From Porphyra umbilicalis (lineage: Eukaryota > Rhodophyta > Bangiophyceae > Bangiales > Bangiaceae): a stretch of DNA of 64,000 nt. Each line of letters opens with the position of its first letter. Position 1 is the stretch's first letter. The notes below the pieces were generated by a model. It was not told the origin of the DNA and ran no database searches. It saw only the letters and a list, made by a program, of their open reading frames with translations. Made by a program: the position numbers and the translations under genes. The stretch is from the NCBI GenBank assembly GCA_002049455.2, contig KV918867.1, positions 62,001-126,000 on the forward strand, in the 5' to 3' direction. Shown here in pieces: positions 50,475 through 61,734 of the stretch.

Positions 50475-50843
50475 GCCGCCGCGGAGAAGGGGCGGACGTG
50501 CCGGGCTCGCACGAGCGCCCGGGGCCGCTGCGACTCACGCGTTCAAGGGCCCTGCCATACCGCCTGGCCAACCCCCCCCGCCCCCGCAGGCGCCCCCGCC
50601 ACCGGCGTCCAGCGCCGCCGCGGGAGGGCGGGCCAAGGCCCCCCCCCCCCCCGTCGCCCACTCCGTTGGCCCTCTGCGGCTGGGACGGCGGGCCAACGCG
50701 GCGCGGAAGGGCGGGCCAACGCACACCCGCCCGCTACACCATCCGCCGGCGGGGGCGCCCCGGAGGCGGGGAACAAGACCGGCGTAGCAGGGATGTCGAC
50801 ATCAGTCCAGTAGTTACCCACATGTGGTGTCCAAATTAGGCAT
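50475..50843 (-). repeat. split repeat A1
   Basis: 369 bp at the 5' end of the element, matching A2. Shares GCCGCCGCGGAGAAGGGGCG at one edge and CCAAATTAGGCAT at the other. Confidence 0.85.
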
Positions 50844-51517
50844 GGGGGCCGTTTCCAACGCCTGAGAGGGGGTAGAGTTGCAAACGGTTTAGATCCAAAT
50901 GCCACTCCTGACGCCATTGCGATGGGGCCACTTTCCGCGCCTTGTGCTGCTCATGTTCAATTTATCACCCGATTTGAAGCCATTGTAGCCTCCTCATTGC
51001 TCGGGGGGACCTCGCATTCACGCGATAAAACGGTCAGACACGCCATGTGGCGGGGCGGGGGGCAGCGAACGGCGGCGCCTATACTGGGTGCCGGCTGCCG
51101 GTCTACCGCTGCCGGCATGCCCATGAGCGACCGCGCCGCTGGCGCCGCCCCGCCGGCAGCCCAGGCGGCCGTCTTGGTGGCCGCGGCTGCGCGCGTTGCG
51201 GCCGAAGGGCACAGGGACGCGGCGCCGTCGGCGGCCGTGTCGACAGCCGAGCGGGCGGGAAGCGCGTCCGCCGCTGCCGCCGCCACGACCGCCGCCGCCG
51301 GCTGCCAAGCCGCGTCACGCGGGGCGGTGCCGGGGGGGGCCGCCCCGTCGGTCGCGGCGGGGGGGAGAGACGTAGCGTCGGCACCCCTCCCGCCATGTCC
51401 CACATGGCCTACCCCAAAAGCGCGGCGGCGGCGCAAACGTCAACGGCGGGCGGCTTGAAGCGGTCGGCGGCGGCGGCGGCGGGGGCGCCCCCAGACCGGC
51501 GATCCACGTAGGCGCGC
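50844..51517. other. GC-rich stretch, no clear gene
   Basis: Ala-rich frames are open on the plus strand (for example 50922-51458) but have no recognisable domain. Possibly upstream sequence of the weak ORF at 51518. Confidence 0.3.
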
Positions 51518-52315
51518 GTGCCGGTCGCGGACGGGCGGACCGTCTCGGGGCGCCTGCCGGCGGCGGAAGGTCGGACCGTCTCGGGGCGCCTCAGCCGGGT
51601 CATTGGCGGCGACGGCGGGGGGCGGGGGGAGGGCGGCATCGCCTTGCGACGAGGGGCAACGTCGCTTGGGCGCGCGGCGAGCCGCGTCTTGGACAAGAGC
51701 GCCGGGGGCGGCGCAAACGAGGGCGCCGCCGCTGGAATGGGGGAAAAGTCGCCGCCGACGCCCGCGACGGGCCCGCCGGCCGCCGCTGCCGCCGCCGCCG
51801 CCACCGCCGCCGCTGCCGCCGCCACCGCCGCCGCCGCCGCCAGCGCGTCGACGTCGGCCGACGCGGCGCTGCGGACGCAGCGGTCGCCAGTGGCCAAGGT
51901 CGAGGCGGCGGCGCCCCTGGCGGTGGCCAGCGCCTCCCCGCTGCCCGGGCGGGCGGAGCGGACGCCGCCCGTTCCCCGCTCGCTGCATCCCCCCCCGCGC
52001 ACGTCTGGGGAGCGCGCGCGGTCGGCGTTGCGGCAGCTGCTGCCGCCCGGGACGGACAAGCTCGGCAATGGCCGCCGCCGCACGTGGTCCGTGTCGCTGC
52101 CGCTCGGGCGCCTCAGCGGCTCTGCAGGCGCGGGCGACCGGGAGCGGGATCGGGGGCGCGGGCGGGAGCGGCAGCGGGACCGCGCCGGGGGCGGCGCCGA
52201 CGCCAAGGCCGCCCCCGCCGAGCGCGGCGGCTGGCGCGCGTCGCGCGAGTCGAGCCGCTCCGCGGCGGCCGACGGTGCAAAAGAGCATGTTGGTGTGAGT
52301 TTCAGTCCATTCTGA
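51518..52315 (+). CDS. hypothetical low-complexity protein
   Basis: 265-codon ORF. It starts with a duplicated unit, GRTVSGRLPAAEGRTVSGRL (a 33-bp tandem duplication), has a poly-Ala stretch near residues 87-110 and an Arg/Asp/Glu-rich DRERDRGRGRERQRDRAGGG near 200, reminiscent of RNA-binding or splicing-related disordered proteins. The minus strand is also widely open. TTGGTGTGAGT near 52290 could be a splice donor. No family recognised. Confidence 0.25.
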   Translation: MPVADGRTVSGRLPAAEGRTVSGRLSRVIGGDGGGRGEGGIALRRGATSLGRAASRVLDKSAGGGANEGAAAGMGEKSPPTPATGPPAAAAAAAATAAAAAATAAAAASASTSADAALRTQRSPVAKVEAAAPLAVASASPLPGRAERTPPVPRSLHPPPRTSGERARSALRQLLPPGTDKLGNGRRRTWSVSLPLGRLSGSAGAGDRERDRGRGRERQRDRAGGGADAKAAPAERGGWRASRESSRSAAADGAKEHVGVSFSPF

Positions 52316-53974
52316 CTGTATAGGCGTGATCAGGGACGTCACTTTACCCAGAGGAAATGATGAAGTCAAGGGCCGCACGACTTTAGTTTTTGACACCCTA
52401 CTGTCCCAAGACGTGTTGCCCTTGCCCACTTGGCATGTCCATGGAATCCTCCGCGTTTTAGCAGACGTCCGACCCAAAAAGAACACCACGTCACAATCAA
52501 TCGAAGATCTCAAGTAGGATGGAGAACAATCCCTGGTCACGTCGGTGTGCTCAGAATAGTACCACAAAGGCTCCTTCATGCTCATAAAACACCCTACTTG
52601 CTGCCCTTCACGCGTGCCCCGCGACCGATGTGAGCTTGAAGCGAACTTGGTCTGAGTGAATCTTGTAGAATACTCTAATCAGGTCCAGTGGTCAAAAGTT
52701 TTCTATTCAACGTCGAGACGAAGTGCAGCCTGAGTACAGCACGACACAACCGCAGCTCCTTGCATTCAACTACCATTGAGAGGCCTCAGAACGCTTGACG
52801 CCTGACCGACACGGCTCCCAAGGCAGTGACCATGCCACGAGACTTCAGTAACATGAGCTCCTAGTTTATTCTCGCTGGCACGCGCACAGCGGTGGTCCGG
52901 TCCACCGGAGCATTCCACAGCAGGTGGCCAAATACATCCCCCATGGCTGGCTACCGCCGCAACGGCGGGCACGACAACGGTGACCTCATGCTACTTCCAC
53001 TCACGTGTGTACCCCACCTTGGTCCTTCCCCCATTGTGCGAACGTATGAGCTATCACTTGCTCGTATACGAGGATCGAGAGGGGGAGCTGTGAGACCATG
53101 GCGGCGTGCGGGCAGTGACCCTCGTCTCGGATTGACGGGGCCCATGGGAAGATCCTGCGCCAGAGGTTGTAGCTAATCGGCCGAAAAGCGACCATCAACA
53201 GACAATCAGATACTGTCCAGGTGACAGCTTTCACTGGACGTATTGCTGGACTGTCCCGGATTGTACGTCAAAGCAGTGCCAACACTGGCCAGTCCAATGG
53301 ATCACGTGCGTTTTTCTGGCACTGCTCCATCTTGTGGATACCGAACGTGCCTTCTGTTCCTGCCTATAGCGATTCCCATTGCTTTTTGTTGGAAACAGCA
53401 CTGCGGCCGGTCTCCCATACTGTACTCTGTTCTTTCTGACCAGCTGGAAACAATACGGGAATTCTATCTTCGCGCGTCTCTTCTTGTCCAGCAGGACCTC
53501 CTTGGCAGATGACACGTCGGCAGCGCCCGGGTGGGCGGCCAGGCAGGAAAACACACAAAACGAGAAACACTTGTAGTGGCGACGGGCTGTCAGTGGGGAG
53601 AAGGGCAGGGACGGCCGCGGTAGCCGAGGAGTGGGGTGCGGTGCGGCACTGACACAGCACTGGTGGGGCGATGGTATCGGCCACGTCAGCTCCTCTGCAC
53701 GTGTCAGGCCAGTGTGCGTCGAAAATGACGACCCGCCCTTAATGCCAATTTGCGCCCCCGAGCCCCCCTAGCACGCCGCTCAGCTCCCCCTGACCCCCCA
53801 CCAAACCCCCCCCAAACCCCCCCAACCCGGCCTCCAACCCCCCTCCCAACCCCCCCCCAGCACCCCCCCAGCACCCCCCTAATCCCTCGAATCCCCCCCC
53901 CCCCCCCCAACACCCCCCCAGGGAGCCCCCACGATCTCTTGTAGCCCTACCCACGATCTCTTGTAGCCCACTTG
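52316..53974. other. less GC-rich intergenic stretch with a C-rich tract
   Basis: No ORF of interest. Composition is mixed until about 53750, where a C-rich simple tract begins. At 53931-53971 CCCACGATCTCTTGTAGCCC-like words occur twice in tandem. Confidence 0.45.
53755..53932. repeat. C-rich simple-sequence tract
   Basis: Irregular CCCCCCAA/CCCCCA runs over about 180 bp. The G-rich strand could form G-quadruplexes. Open frames here are compositional. Confidence 0.8.
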
Positions 53975-54838
53975 TCATCGTGGGTCGTTTTTTTCGAGAT
54001 ACGACCCCCACGATCGATTGGTTGATGTTTCTACTGAAAGCGCGTTCGCGAAAACACCCTGGACTTGCAAAACGATAGAACTGTTTTCACACGACGAAAG
54101 ATACATAGGCAAGTCGAGCACTGCCTCCCGGGTGAGCGTCACCTGCACGACCGGCGCCGCTTGGGAGCGCACGTACGCGCGGAAGATCAGAAAAAAGGAG
54201 ACGAGGAAGGCGGCCATGGCGGCGGTGGTGGCGGTCGCCGACGTGACCACCGCTTGCTGGCGTAGGGGGCGCTCCGCCCACCGCCGCTGCGGCGTCCACC
54301 GCGGCCCGCACCAGCGGCAGCTGCTGCCGTCGGGGGGGTACCCGCCCACTGGTGGGTAGCGGCCGCCCGCACGCACCTCGACGACCAGCGCTTTGTTTTT
54401 GTCCGAGGGGGGGTAGGTGATCGCCGCGAGGGGCTCCTGCCGCACCCACCGGAGGGTTAGCAGCGGCCGCCACCGCCGTGGCGGGCGGCGGCTGCCACCG
54501 AGGCACGGCCGCCACCATCCAAGCAACCACCAGCCGACGCTGGCTGGGCAGTCGTCGCTTGCCGCAGCGCAGACTCGAGGCCGAGCTGCGCGATGCGCAC
54601 GTGCGCGGCGGCGACGCGGTGGATGGGGAGGGGGGGGTGTGTGGGGCCAGAGAGGGGGAGGGGGGGGAAGAAGCCGTCGATGGCACGGGGGGGCGGGCGG
54701 TGGGGTGGAGCGAGAAAATAGCAGGGGCGCCACGCCGCCGCCGCCGCCGCCGCCGGCACCGCCGCGGCCGCGGCCGCCGCGGCCGCGGGCGCCACTCGCT
54801 GCCGTGTGCGGGCGCGCGTCGTGCGCACGGTCGTCCAC
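53975..54838 (-). CDS. hypothetical single-pass membrane protein or terminal exon
   Basis: 287-codon ORF. The first half is Arg/Pro/Gly-rich. From about residue 130 the composition becomes protein-like: LRWVRQEPLAAITYPPSDKN, then a hydrophobic segment TTAAMAAFLVSFFLIFRAYV that could cross a membrane, then VVQVTLTREAVLDLPMYLSS and IVLQVQGVFANALSVETSTN. The last block has a DNA-level relative at 44104-44150. Its true start may lie in an upstream exon. No family recognised. Confidence 0.3.
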   Translation of the reverse strand: MDDRAHDARPHTAASGARGRGGRGRGGAGGGGGGGVAPLLFSRSTPPPAPPCHRRLLPPPPPLWPHTPPPPHPPRRRRARAHRAARPRVCAAASDDCPASVGWWLLGWWRPCLGGSRRPPRRWRPLLTLRWVRQEPLAAITYPPSDKNKALVVEVRAGGRYPPVGGYPPDGSSCRWCGPRWTPQRRWAERPLRQQAVVTSATATTAAMAAFLVSFFLIFRAYVRSQAAPVVQVTLTREAVLDLPMYLSSCENSSIVLQVQGVFANALSVETSTNRSWGSYLEKNDPR

Positions 54839-55152
54839 TGCTCACCGCCGCGTCGGCGGTAGGCGCGGCGGCAACACCGCCAGTGGCGGGGGCCGCCGGC
54901 CCCACCCGCCGCGCGCGGGTGTTGCGGGAAGGGACGCGACCACACAGGCCGCAGCGCAATCAGCGCCGACACGACCCCCTCTTTGAAAAATTAAAACCGA
55001 CGTCTCCCACAGGGCCCGCAGAGCCCGATTCTGGCCAACTGCCGTGGAATTGCGACATCAATGCCGTTCGTGGCCGCGTCCACCTGCCCCCACGACCCTG
55101 TAAACGCCGCACCTGCCCTCACGCACCTTTTTAACCACGATTCTGCTTCAGC
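54839..55152. other. no feature seen
   Basis: Short interval between the hypothetical ORF and the Gypsy-2 LTR; nothing recognised. Confidence 0.4.
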
Positions 55153-57354
55153 TGTGGTATTAATCTCGTTAGTTCAATTACCAGTGTACTGAGACCGACC
55201 GTAGCCAAGCAATAAAGCGAGTTCTATCGCCGCCGCGGCGAGGAAGAAAGACCTTTTGTTGAAGGGCATCCGATGAGGAGCCGGGTAGTGCCCACGACGG
55301 CGACCCCGGACCCACGGTGATTTAATACAAACGAGGGCACCGGTCGATCGACCCTCCGATCACAAGCGATCGTAATGAGTGCCGGCAGACAGATAAGACA
55401 GGCAAGCAAACAAACAATAAAAAATGAACAATGCGGAAGTAACCCCCCAAAGGGCGTGCCACAGCCCAATTCCCACAATACATGGGCTTTGGCCCGTCAA
55501 GGGGGCTACTCGTGGCCAATTGCCAATTGGGAGCAGAGATATGCTACATACCTCCAACGCGAGATTCGAACCGTCCCGGTGGGATGCGAGAATAGTGGAA
55601 CCCGATTGGGCGATCGCGGACTCTTACGGGCCCGCGCGGGCGTAACTGCCCGGGCGGCGGGATTCGCGAAGGGGCGCCGATCCGTCCCGATCGGGGAGGG
55701 GTGGCGGTTCGCCGGCGTCGGCCGCAACCGTCCGATCACGCACGCGCGTGCGTGCGTGGCGGGCAGCTTGATCTGCGGGTCAGATCGACGCTTACGCGTA
55801 GGCGTGCCCGCCCGGGCGGTTCCACGCTTGTGGGTACGTTGGTGCGGGGGCGGGCGCGGGGGCCAGGGTTAAGACCCGTGTTCGCGGCGGCGCGTCGAGC
55901 AGCACGTGCTGGGGTGACCATCGTCGGTGCCGTGTGGCGCCAGCTTCGTCGGGGTTTGACTACCCCGGCGAGAAGGCGAAAGCCGGGACGCGGGTGCTTG
56001 TTACCGAGGGGGGGGGTGGGGGGGGGGGGGGTGCGTACCCTGCGGCCGGTTACCACCGTGTCTTGAACGGGTCTGCGTTTGTCGGCACGGGGCCATCCCG
56101 TGTCATCGTGCTCGCGCACAGGTTGAGGCCTAACGGCAAAGCTTGAGTTGGGGCGCTCGACCGCGAGGTGGCCAATTGCGAGGTTAAGGACCCGGCGAGT
56201 GTGGGGGGGGGGGGGGGGGGGGCGGGGCGGCCGGGCGCGACGTGTCCGGCGGCGGCGGCGCGCCACCGAGGCAAGGGCGGCAAGGGCGGCAAGGGCGGCA
56301 AGGGCGGCAAGGGCGGCAAGGGCGGCAAGGGTGGCAAGGGCGGCAAGGGCGGCAAGGGCGGCGAGGGCGGCAAGGGCGGCAAGGGCGGCAAGGGCGACAA
56401 GGCGCAAGGACGGCAAGGTCGTCAAGGTCGGAAATGCGGGCGGCGCACCCTGCGGCAACGCACAAGGGCGGCAAGGGCGGCAAGTCCGGCGGTGCGGCCG
56501 GCGCGCCCGGTGGCCAAGCGCGGCGGCTGCAAGGGTGGCACGTCCGGCTGTGCGGGCGGCGCGCCCGTTGGCCAAGCGCGGCGGCGGCAAGGGCGGCGGT
56601 GCCGGTGATTTGCTTTGCGGCGCGGGCGGTTTTTGCTTTGCGGCGAGGGTGACAACGGCCGGCGGCGCGGGCGATTTGCCTTGCCGCGCGGGCAACGGTG
56701 GCAACGGCCGGCGACGCGGGCGATTCGCTTTGCGGCGCGGGCGTCTAGGGCCGGAAGCGCGGGCAAGGGCCGGATCGGCCTGCGACGCGGGCGGTTCGCC
56801 TGGCGGCGAGGTTGACAAACGCCGGTGGCGCGGGCGGCTCGCCTTGCGGCGCGGGCAGTTCTTGCCTTGCGGCGCGGTTGAAAACTACCGGTAGCGCGGG
56901 CGATTCGTCTTGCGGCGCGGGCAAGGGCGGCAAAGCCTGGCGACGCGGGCAGTTTGCCTTGCGGCTACGCACGGATGCGGTAAGGGTGTATACCCAGGTA
57001 CCAGCGTGGTTGACCCCGCAGCGATGGCGGTGGACGGCGGCAACGCCAACGGCGAGGCGCACGTGGCTCACGCCGTTGCGGGTGACGGACCCGATGTCGA
57101 TCGGTCCACCGACCCGGAGATGTATGTCAGCCTCAGCCTCGCGGCTCGTTCTACGCGCACGTTGGCCCGACCGAGGTGGTCGTTGGGATCCCGGACATTG
57201 CTGAACAGAGTCTGTACGACATTTGCGTCCTCAACCGCGCTCGCGCGCACACTCGGCGTATCTACTTCGCAGTTTCCCGTCAGTCATCATAGCGGTGCAG
57301 GAAGTGGCAGGCCAGCATGGCCCATGGTGTGGGATTTGCATGCCTCGCATCTGT
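55153..57354 (-). repeat. 3' LTR of Gypsy-2 and possible untranslated region
   Basis: 55153-55542 matches 63611-64000 with about eight mismatches by eye, both starting TGTGGTATTAAT. Beyond 55542 no second copy is in the window, so the LTR's other limit cannot be fixed; it must lie before the chromodomain ORF end at 57355. The interval includes G runs near 56011 and 56202, a 9-bp minisatellite and a longer GCGCGGGCG-rich repeat area (56600-56980). Confidence 0.7.
56270..56402. repeat. GGCAAGGGC minisatellite
   Basis: About 15 tandem copies of the 9-mer GGCAAGGGC with few variants, open in several frames (Gly-Lys-Gly repeats). It lies within the presumed LTR of Gypsy-2. Confidence 0.9.
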
Positions 57355-58242
57355 TCATAAAAGTACTTGGTACTCGAAACATGCGCGTATGGCGGTAGCG
57401 TACCAACTTGTGTTGGTCCATTGTGGTATGACCACGGTTGCTTCCTCTGTGGTTGTCACCAAGCGTCGAAGGACTGCGTCCAAGTGCTGTACCGGGGGTA
57501 CAAGAAACCCGTTGGGGAGCACTGGTATGGGGGGATCGCTCCCGATCAGTGTCGTCTGCGCGGATTTCGGCCTCACATATGTGTACGGACCGTAAACACG
57601 GTTCAGCCGAGGGAAATGCCGCAAGGCAAGTTGGGGATCATACGCAAAGTTGCGCGTCATGGACGACAGAGTGGACTTAAGCCATGCGACAGGAATTACT
57701 TCCTTAATTGCGGCGGCGGTAGTTGAATCTGTCGACGAGACATCGGCATGGATAACTCCGTCACCGGTAACATGGACATGTTGGATAGTGGGTATCCACG
57801 TGGAGTCCATGACGATGTTGGCCACGGTTGTGAGCCCGGCCTGTCGGCGACTTCGTCGCGTTGGCGTTTGCCATTCGTACCCTGGTACATGCTTCTTCTT
57901 CTGTCGAAGAAAGCGCACCACCAGGTTGCGGGGGAGATTCTCCAGGGGTTCCGAGGGGTCGTCTTTCGACCCGTAGTCGAACCAGCGCACCTTAGCACTG
58001 TAGCTGTCGCCAGTCTGGCGTAAGCCTAGAAGTTTGTCAACCACATACTCATCGGCAGTTGCCGGGGGTGGCTTGCGTTGGTCAAGACCATCTAGCAGGG
58101 GGTGTGGAACCGTGTCCGTCGTCGTTTGACGAGGAGCTGGGGTGACATGGTCACTGCTGACACGTTTTTCCTCGCCGTCAATGTCAATGACAAACATGGA
58201 GGCGTCCGCGTCTGCGTGAATGACCACGAAGGGTCCAATGGC
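57355..58242 (-). pseudogene. pol: Gypsy-2 integrase tail and chromodomain
   Basis: In frame with the main pol ORF after one TAA at 58243-58245 (KLQS-stop-AIGPFVVIHAD). Contains SMFVIDIDGEEKRVSSDHV (end of the GPY/F module) and the chromodomain EYVVDKLLGLRQTG ... SAKVRWFDYGSKDDPSEPLE. An unusually long C-terminal extension of about 190 residues follows, without recognised domain. Confidence 0.82.
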
Positions 58243-60621
58243 TTAGCTTTGCAGCTTGTTTTGCCGATCGTGGTTCGTCGTGTATTCGTAGTCGCCGATC
58301 TTGACGTCCGCATTGCGGGTTGCGACCCGATGGTCGAAGTTACGTTTGTAACGTTGTTGCGTCTTACGCAAGGCCTCGACTACGATGGGGATCTGCTTGC
58401 GCAGGCGGGCCATGAACTCGCGTTTGCGAGCTAGGGGTGACCCATCCTTGAGCGTTCCCTTATTGGTCAGCGGGGTGCCCGGGGGCAAGTTGCGAACCGT
58501 GAGGTTGGGGAACCGCCTTGAGATAACGAGCTCAAATGGAGCGATACCCGTAGACCGGTGTGGTTGGCTATTATATGCCATGGTGATTACCGGGAGTAGC
58601 TCGACCCATCGAGATGGGTCATCGGCGACGTAGTGTCGCAGCTGAGTAGCCATGGTACGGTTGTACCGTTCAACTTGCCCATTGGTTTGGGGATGATACG
58701 CCGTGGTGCGAACCGTTTCAATGCCAAGCATTTTCATCACAGCGATGAAGAAGTTCGACATGAACTGGGGCCCTTGGTCCGATAGGATCCGTTCCGGGGG
58801 CCCGTAGGCGGACACCCACGCGTCGATGATGGCTGACGCCACGGACATGGCCGTAATTCGCCGTAAGGCGACGCACTTGGTAAGCTTGGCGAAGCGGTCG
58901 GTGATAACCAAGATGAAGCGATTGCCCTTCTTGGAGGCCGGGATGGGCCCAAAGATGTCAACGGACAGCTCCGTGAGAGGCTCAGTAGCCGGGAACAGCG
59001 TCAAGGGCGTGGTGTGTCGCCGCAAGGCGAGGCGGTTTTGGGCACAAGTTGTGCACTTGGTGATGGTGGTGTGGATGTCCGTGACCATCGAAGGCCAGAA
59101 ATATGCCTTTCGCATGGTGTAGTACATCCGGTTCATACCGGGGTGGGCTGCCACTGTGGCGTGATGCTCGAGCGTCAAGACGCGTTCGCGTAATAATTTT
59201 GGCATAACCAATTGGTTGCCGTAAGGCGTCCGGCGATACAGAGCGTGCTGCTCGTTGCGGAAGAAGGCCTTGGCCGTTCCGCGCTCCACGCGAGTGGACA
59301 TCTCGACACAGAAGTCGTCTGTTTGTTGTGCTTCGACAACATCGTCGAACTCCACCGGTTCCGGTGTGTCGGTACCCGTGTACCTCCCCGTTCCTAAGCC
59401 GTTGGCCGTCTCGGCCAATGCCAGACAAGGTATATCATCATGGATATCTTCTGGCGGCGCCACCGTAGAGGCGCGCGACAGGAAGTCGGGCAAGTGGTGC
59501 GATGCACCTGGTTTATAAACCATATCGAATGTGTATTCGGAGAGGCGAAGTCGCCATCGCATCAAGCGTCCGCTTGAGTCAGTCGTGCTGTAGATCCAGC
59601 TAAGTGCTTGGTGATCCGTTCGGATGAGGAACCGTTGCCCATCGAGGAAGTGCCTCAACTTGAGGACAGCCCACTTGACGCCGAGGCATTCGCGCTCCGT
59701 TGTGGAGTAGTTTCGCTCTGCAGCAGTGAGTCCTCGGCTCCAATATCCGACAGGATGAAGCAGTTCGCCCAGTTCCTCCTGGAGGAGGGTACAACCAACT
59801 TGGTCGGCGCATGTGTCAACGACAACGACGAGCTTCCGATTGGCCTTCGGCAAGGCAAGTACCGGTGGGCACAGCAGCGCGTTGCGAAGGTCATCGAAGG
59901 CGGCGATGGCCACGTCCGTCGGTGGTGGTAGATCCGGTGGGATCTCGGCCCTAGTCAGGGCGTTCAGGGGCTTCGCTCGTTTTTCAAAGTCCTTCACGAA
60001 ACGTCGATAGACGTTGCACATGCCCAAGAAGCTTTTCAGCTGTGTCTTCGTCATTGGGAACTTGGCGTGCTTCAGAGCATCCACGTTTTTGTTATGCACG
60101 TGCAGTTGCCCGGGGCGGACAATGTGTCCGAGGTACTCGACTTCGTCGGAGAACCATGTGCACTTTTCCAAGTTTAGGGTAACCCCGGCTTCGCGCAGAC
60201 GGTGCAGAACCGTACCAACGTCTTTGACGTGTTGTTCCGCGTTTGCGGAGAAGATGATGACATCGTCTAAGTAGACAAGGCATATCTGCCACTTTAAGCC
60301 CGAGAGGATAATATCCAACGCGCGCTGAAAGGTAGCGGGCGCGTTCATCAAGCCGAAAGGCATTGATAACCAGCGGTATATACCACAATGCGTTGTGAAT
60401 GCCGTCTTCTCTTGGTCTTCCTTGCGTAAGGGAACTTGCCAGTACCCCGCGGTGCAGTCAGAGACGTGAACACCTGGGCATCTCCCAAGGAGTCGAGGCA
60501 GTCCTCCAGCCGAGGCAAGGGATAAGCATCCCTCTTGGTGATGTTGTTTAACCGACGATATTCGACACAGAATCGGGCTTTGCCGTTCTTCTTTGGTACA
60601 TTTACCACGGGGCTTGCCCAA
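58243..60621 (-). pseudogene. pol: Gypsy-2 RT, RNase H and integrase
   Basis: Nearly complete polyprotein. RT: FTTHCGIYRWLSMPFGLMNA, catalytic LVYLDDVIIFSAN, EVEYLGHIVRPGQL, LGMCNVYRRFVKDFEKRAKP. RNase H: LVVVVDTCADQVGCTLLQ, STTERECLGVKWAVLKL, IRTDHQALSWI, HLPDFLSR. Integrase: HHATVAAHPGMNRM ... CTTCAQNR zinc module, LSVDIFGPIPAS, RILSDQGPQFMSNF and AYHPQTNGQVERYNRT, so the expected catalytic Asp residues are in place. The first ~60 codons of this frame are out of register with RT: the start of RT (WASPVVNVPKKNGKARFCVE) is in the frame of 60348-60659 and slips near VFTSL, at about 60460. Confidence 0.88.
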
Positions 60622-60652
60622 GCACTATGGCTAGGGGCAATGACGTTGAGCT

Positions 60653-61729
60653 TCAACATCTTGTTGATCTGATCAGCGATGATCTGCCGTTTGAACGGCC
60701 CGGTTGGTAGGGTTGGGCCTGTATGGGCAGAGCGTCTGGGGGAGTGACGATGGCGTGCTGCGTAGCACGGATGACACCTAGGGTTTCATCCCACATCGAC
60801 GAATGCGTCTTGAGCATGTCTCGAATCTGCTTGTGCAGGTACTCGGGGGCCTCACTGAGGTCGAGGTCCTCGAGTGGGTCACGACTCGCGTAATCCGATG
60901 AAGTATCGGTTCCATCTTTTGGAGTGTTGTCATCCAAGACGGCGGCCAACATCGGCCCTTGGTAGGGTTCTGCAAACCCTAAGGTTGAGTTCTCGCGAAC
61001 AATGACTTGGTCTTTGCCAAAGTTGCATAACTTGACTAGGAAGGGTTCGTCGGGCTTGACGATGGCAACGCCGCGGGCGACCGCCATTGACTTACGTCGG
61101 CATAACCGAGCGTTCGGTGTGATGGTAACCATACCAGGGGTGTCGCATGTGGCCATGATCCACTCCTCTTGTTGTCCGTCGACACGTACCTGTTTACAGG
61201 CTCTCACCCTTGCGGGTTTGTCTGACCAATGGCGGTCCCAGGCACTGTCGTTAAGACAAGCCAAGATCGGCGTTGGCCGAGGAAGCTCCTCCGTGCAGCG
61301 CACGTGCTCCTGCCAGACGATCTTCCGCAAACGCGGCAAGATCGCCTCAATGTTTTGTTCAATGAACTCGGTGCCAAGGATGCACGGGACTGACAAGTTG
61401 TCGGAAACGAGGAATCGGTCAAATAGACGTACACCTCCGGTGTCTACATACAGATGTATGGCATACTTCGTCACGAGACGATTGTTTTTTGCATCTCGGA
61501 TGCGCGGAAGCGTGGTCAACTCCTCGGCGTAAGCCATCCAGTTCGCAGGGAGAACACTAGTTCGCACTATGTTCACCCCGGCGCCCATGTCAAGTACAGG
61601 GCGGCAGCTCCGCATCACACGCATGCACGGGCCAAGCGTGGCGGCGATCTCGTAGTGCCGTAAGGCACGGCGCAACAACCTTGTTACCGTACGCTTTCGC
61701 GTTCCGCCGGGCAACCCCAAGTCAGGCAC
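60653..61729 (-). pseudogene. pol: Gypsy-2 protease and pre-RT linker
   Basis: Retropepsin-like region with PVLDMGAGVNIVRTSVLP; the active-site triad D-(S/T)-G reads DMG, probably through an ACG to ATG transition, so protease would be inactive. CILGTEFIEQNIEAILP is the following strand. It ends with ATQHAIVTPPDALPIQAQPY, just before RT, and loses frame near 60695. Confidence 0.78.
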
Positions 61730-61734
61730 CCGGC

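Larger units (their letters stand above)
45633..50843 (-). mobile_element. tyrosine-recombinase retrotransposon with split direct repeats
   Basis: A 5.2-kb element on the minus strand: repeat A1 (50475-50843), gag, RT/RNase H/methyltransferase-like ORF, tyrosine recombinase, repeat B1 (46271-46303), A2 (45903-46271), B2 (45633-45665). The A1...B1-A2-B2 arrangement is that of PAT and Ngaro elements, whose repeats recombine through a circular DNA intermediate. No target duplication is expected and none was seen. One nonsense codon was found in the recombinase; RT appears intact. Confidence 0.85.

Noticed and set aside
51409..52585. Long minus-strand ORFs opposite the 51518 candidate
   Set aside because: Both strands are open through GC-rich repeats; composition (poly-Ala, Arg/Ser) gives no reason to prefer them, and none has a recognisable domain.
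55563..55572. tRNA B-box-like GGTTCGAATC on the minus strand
   Set aside because: The bases on either side do not form a T-stem and no acceptor stem or A box was found.
56270..56402. Regular short repeats resembling a CRISPR array
   Set aside because: The 9-mers are directly adjacent with no spacers, and the host is eukaryotic; it is a minisatellite.
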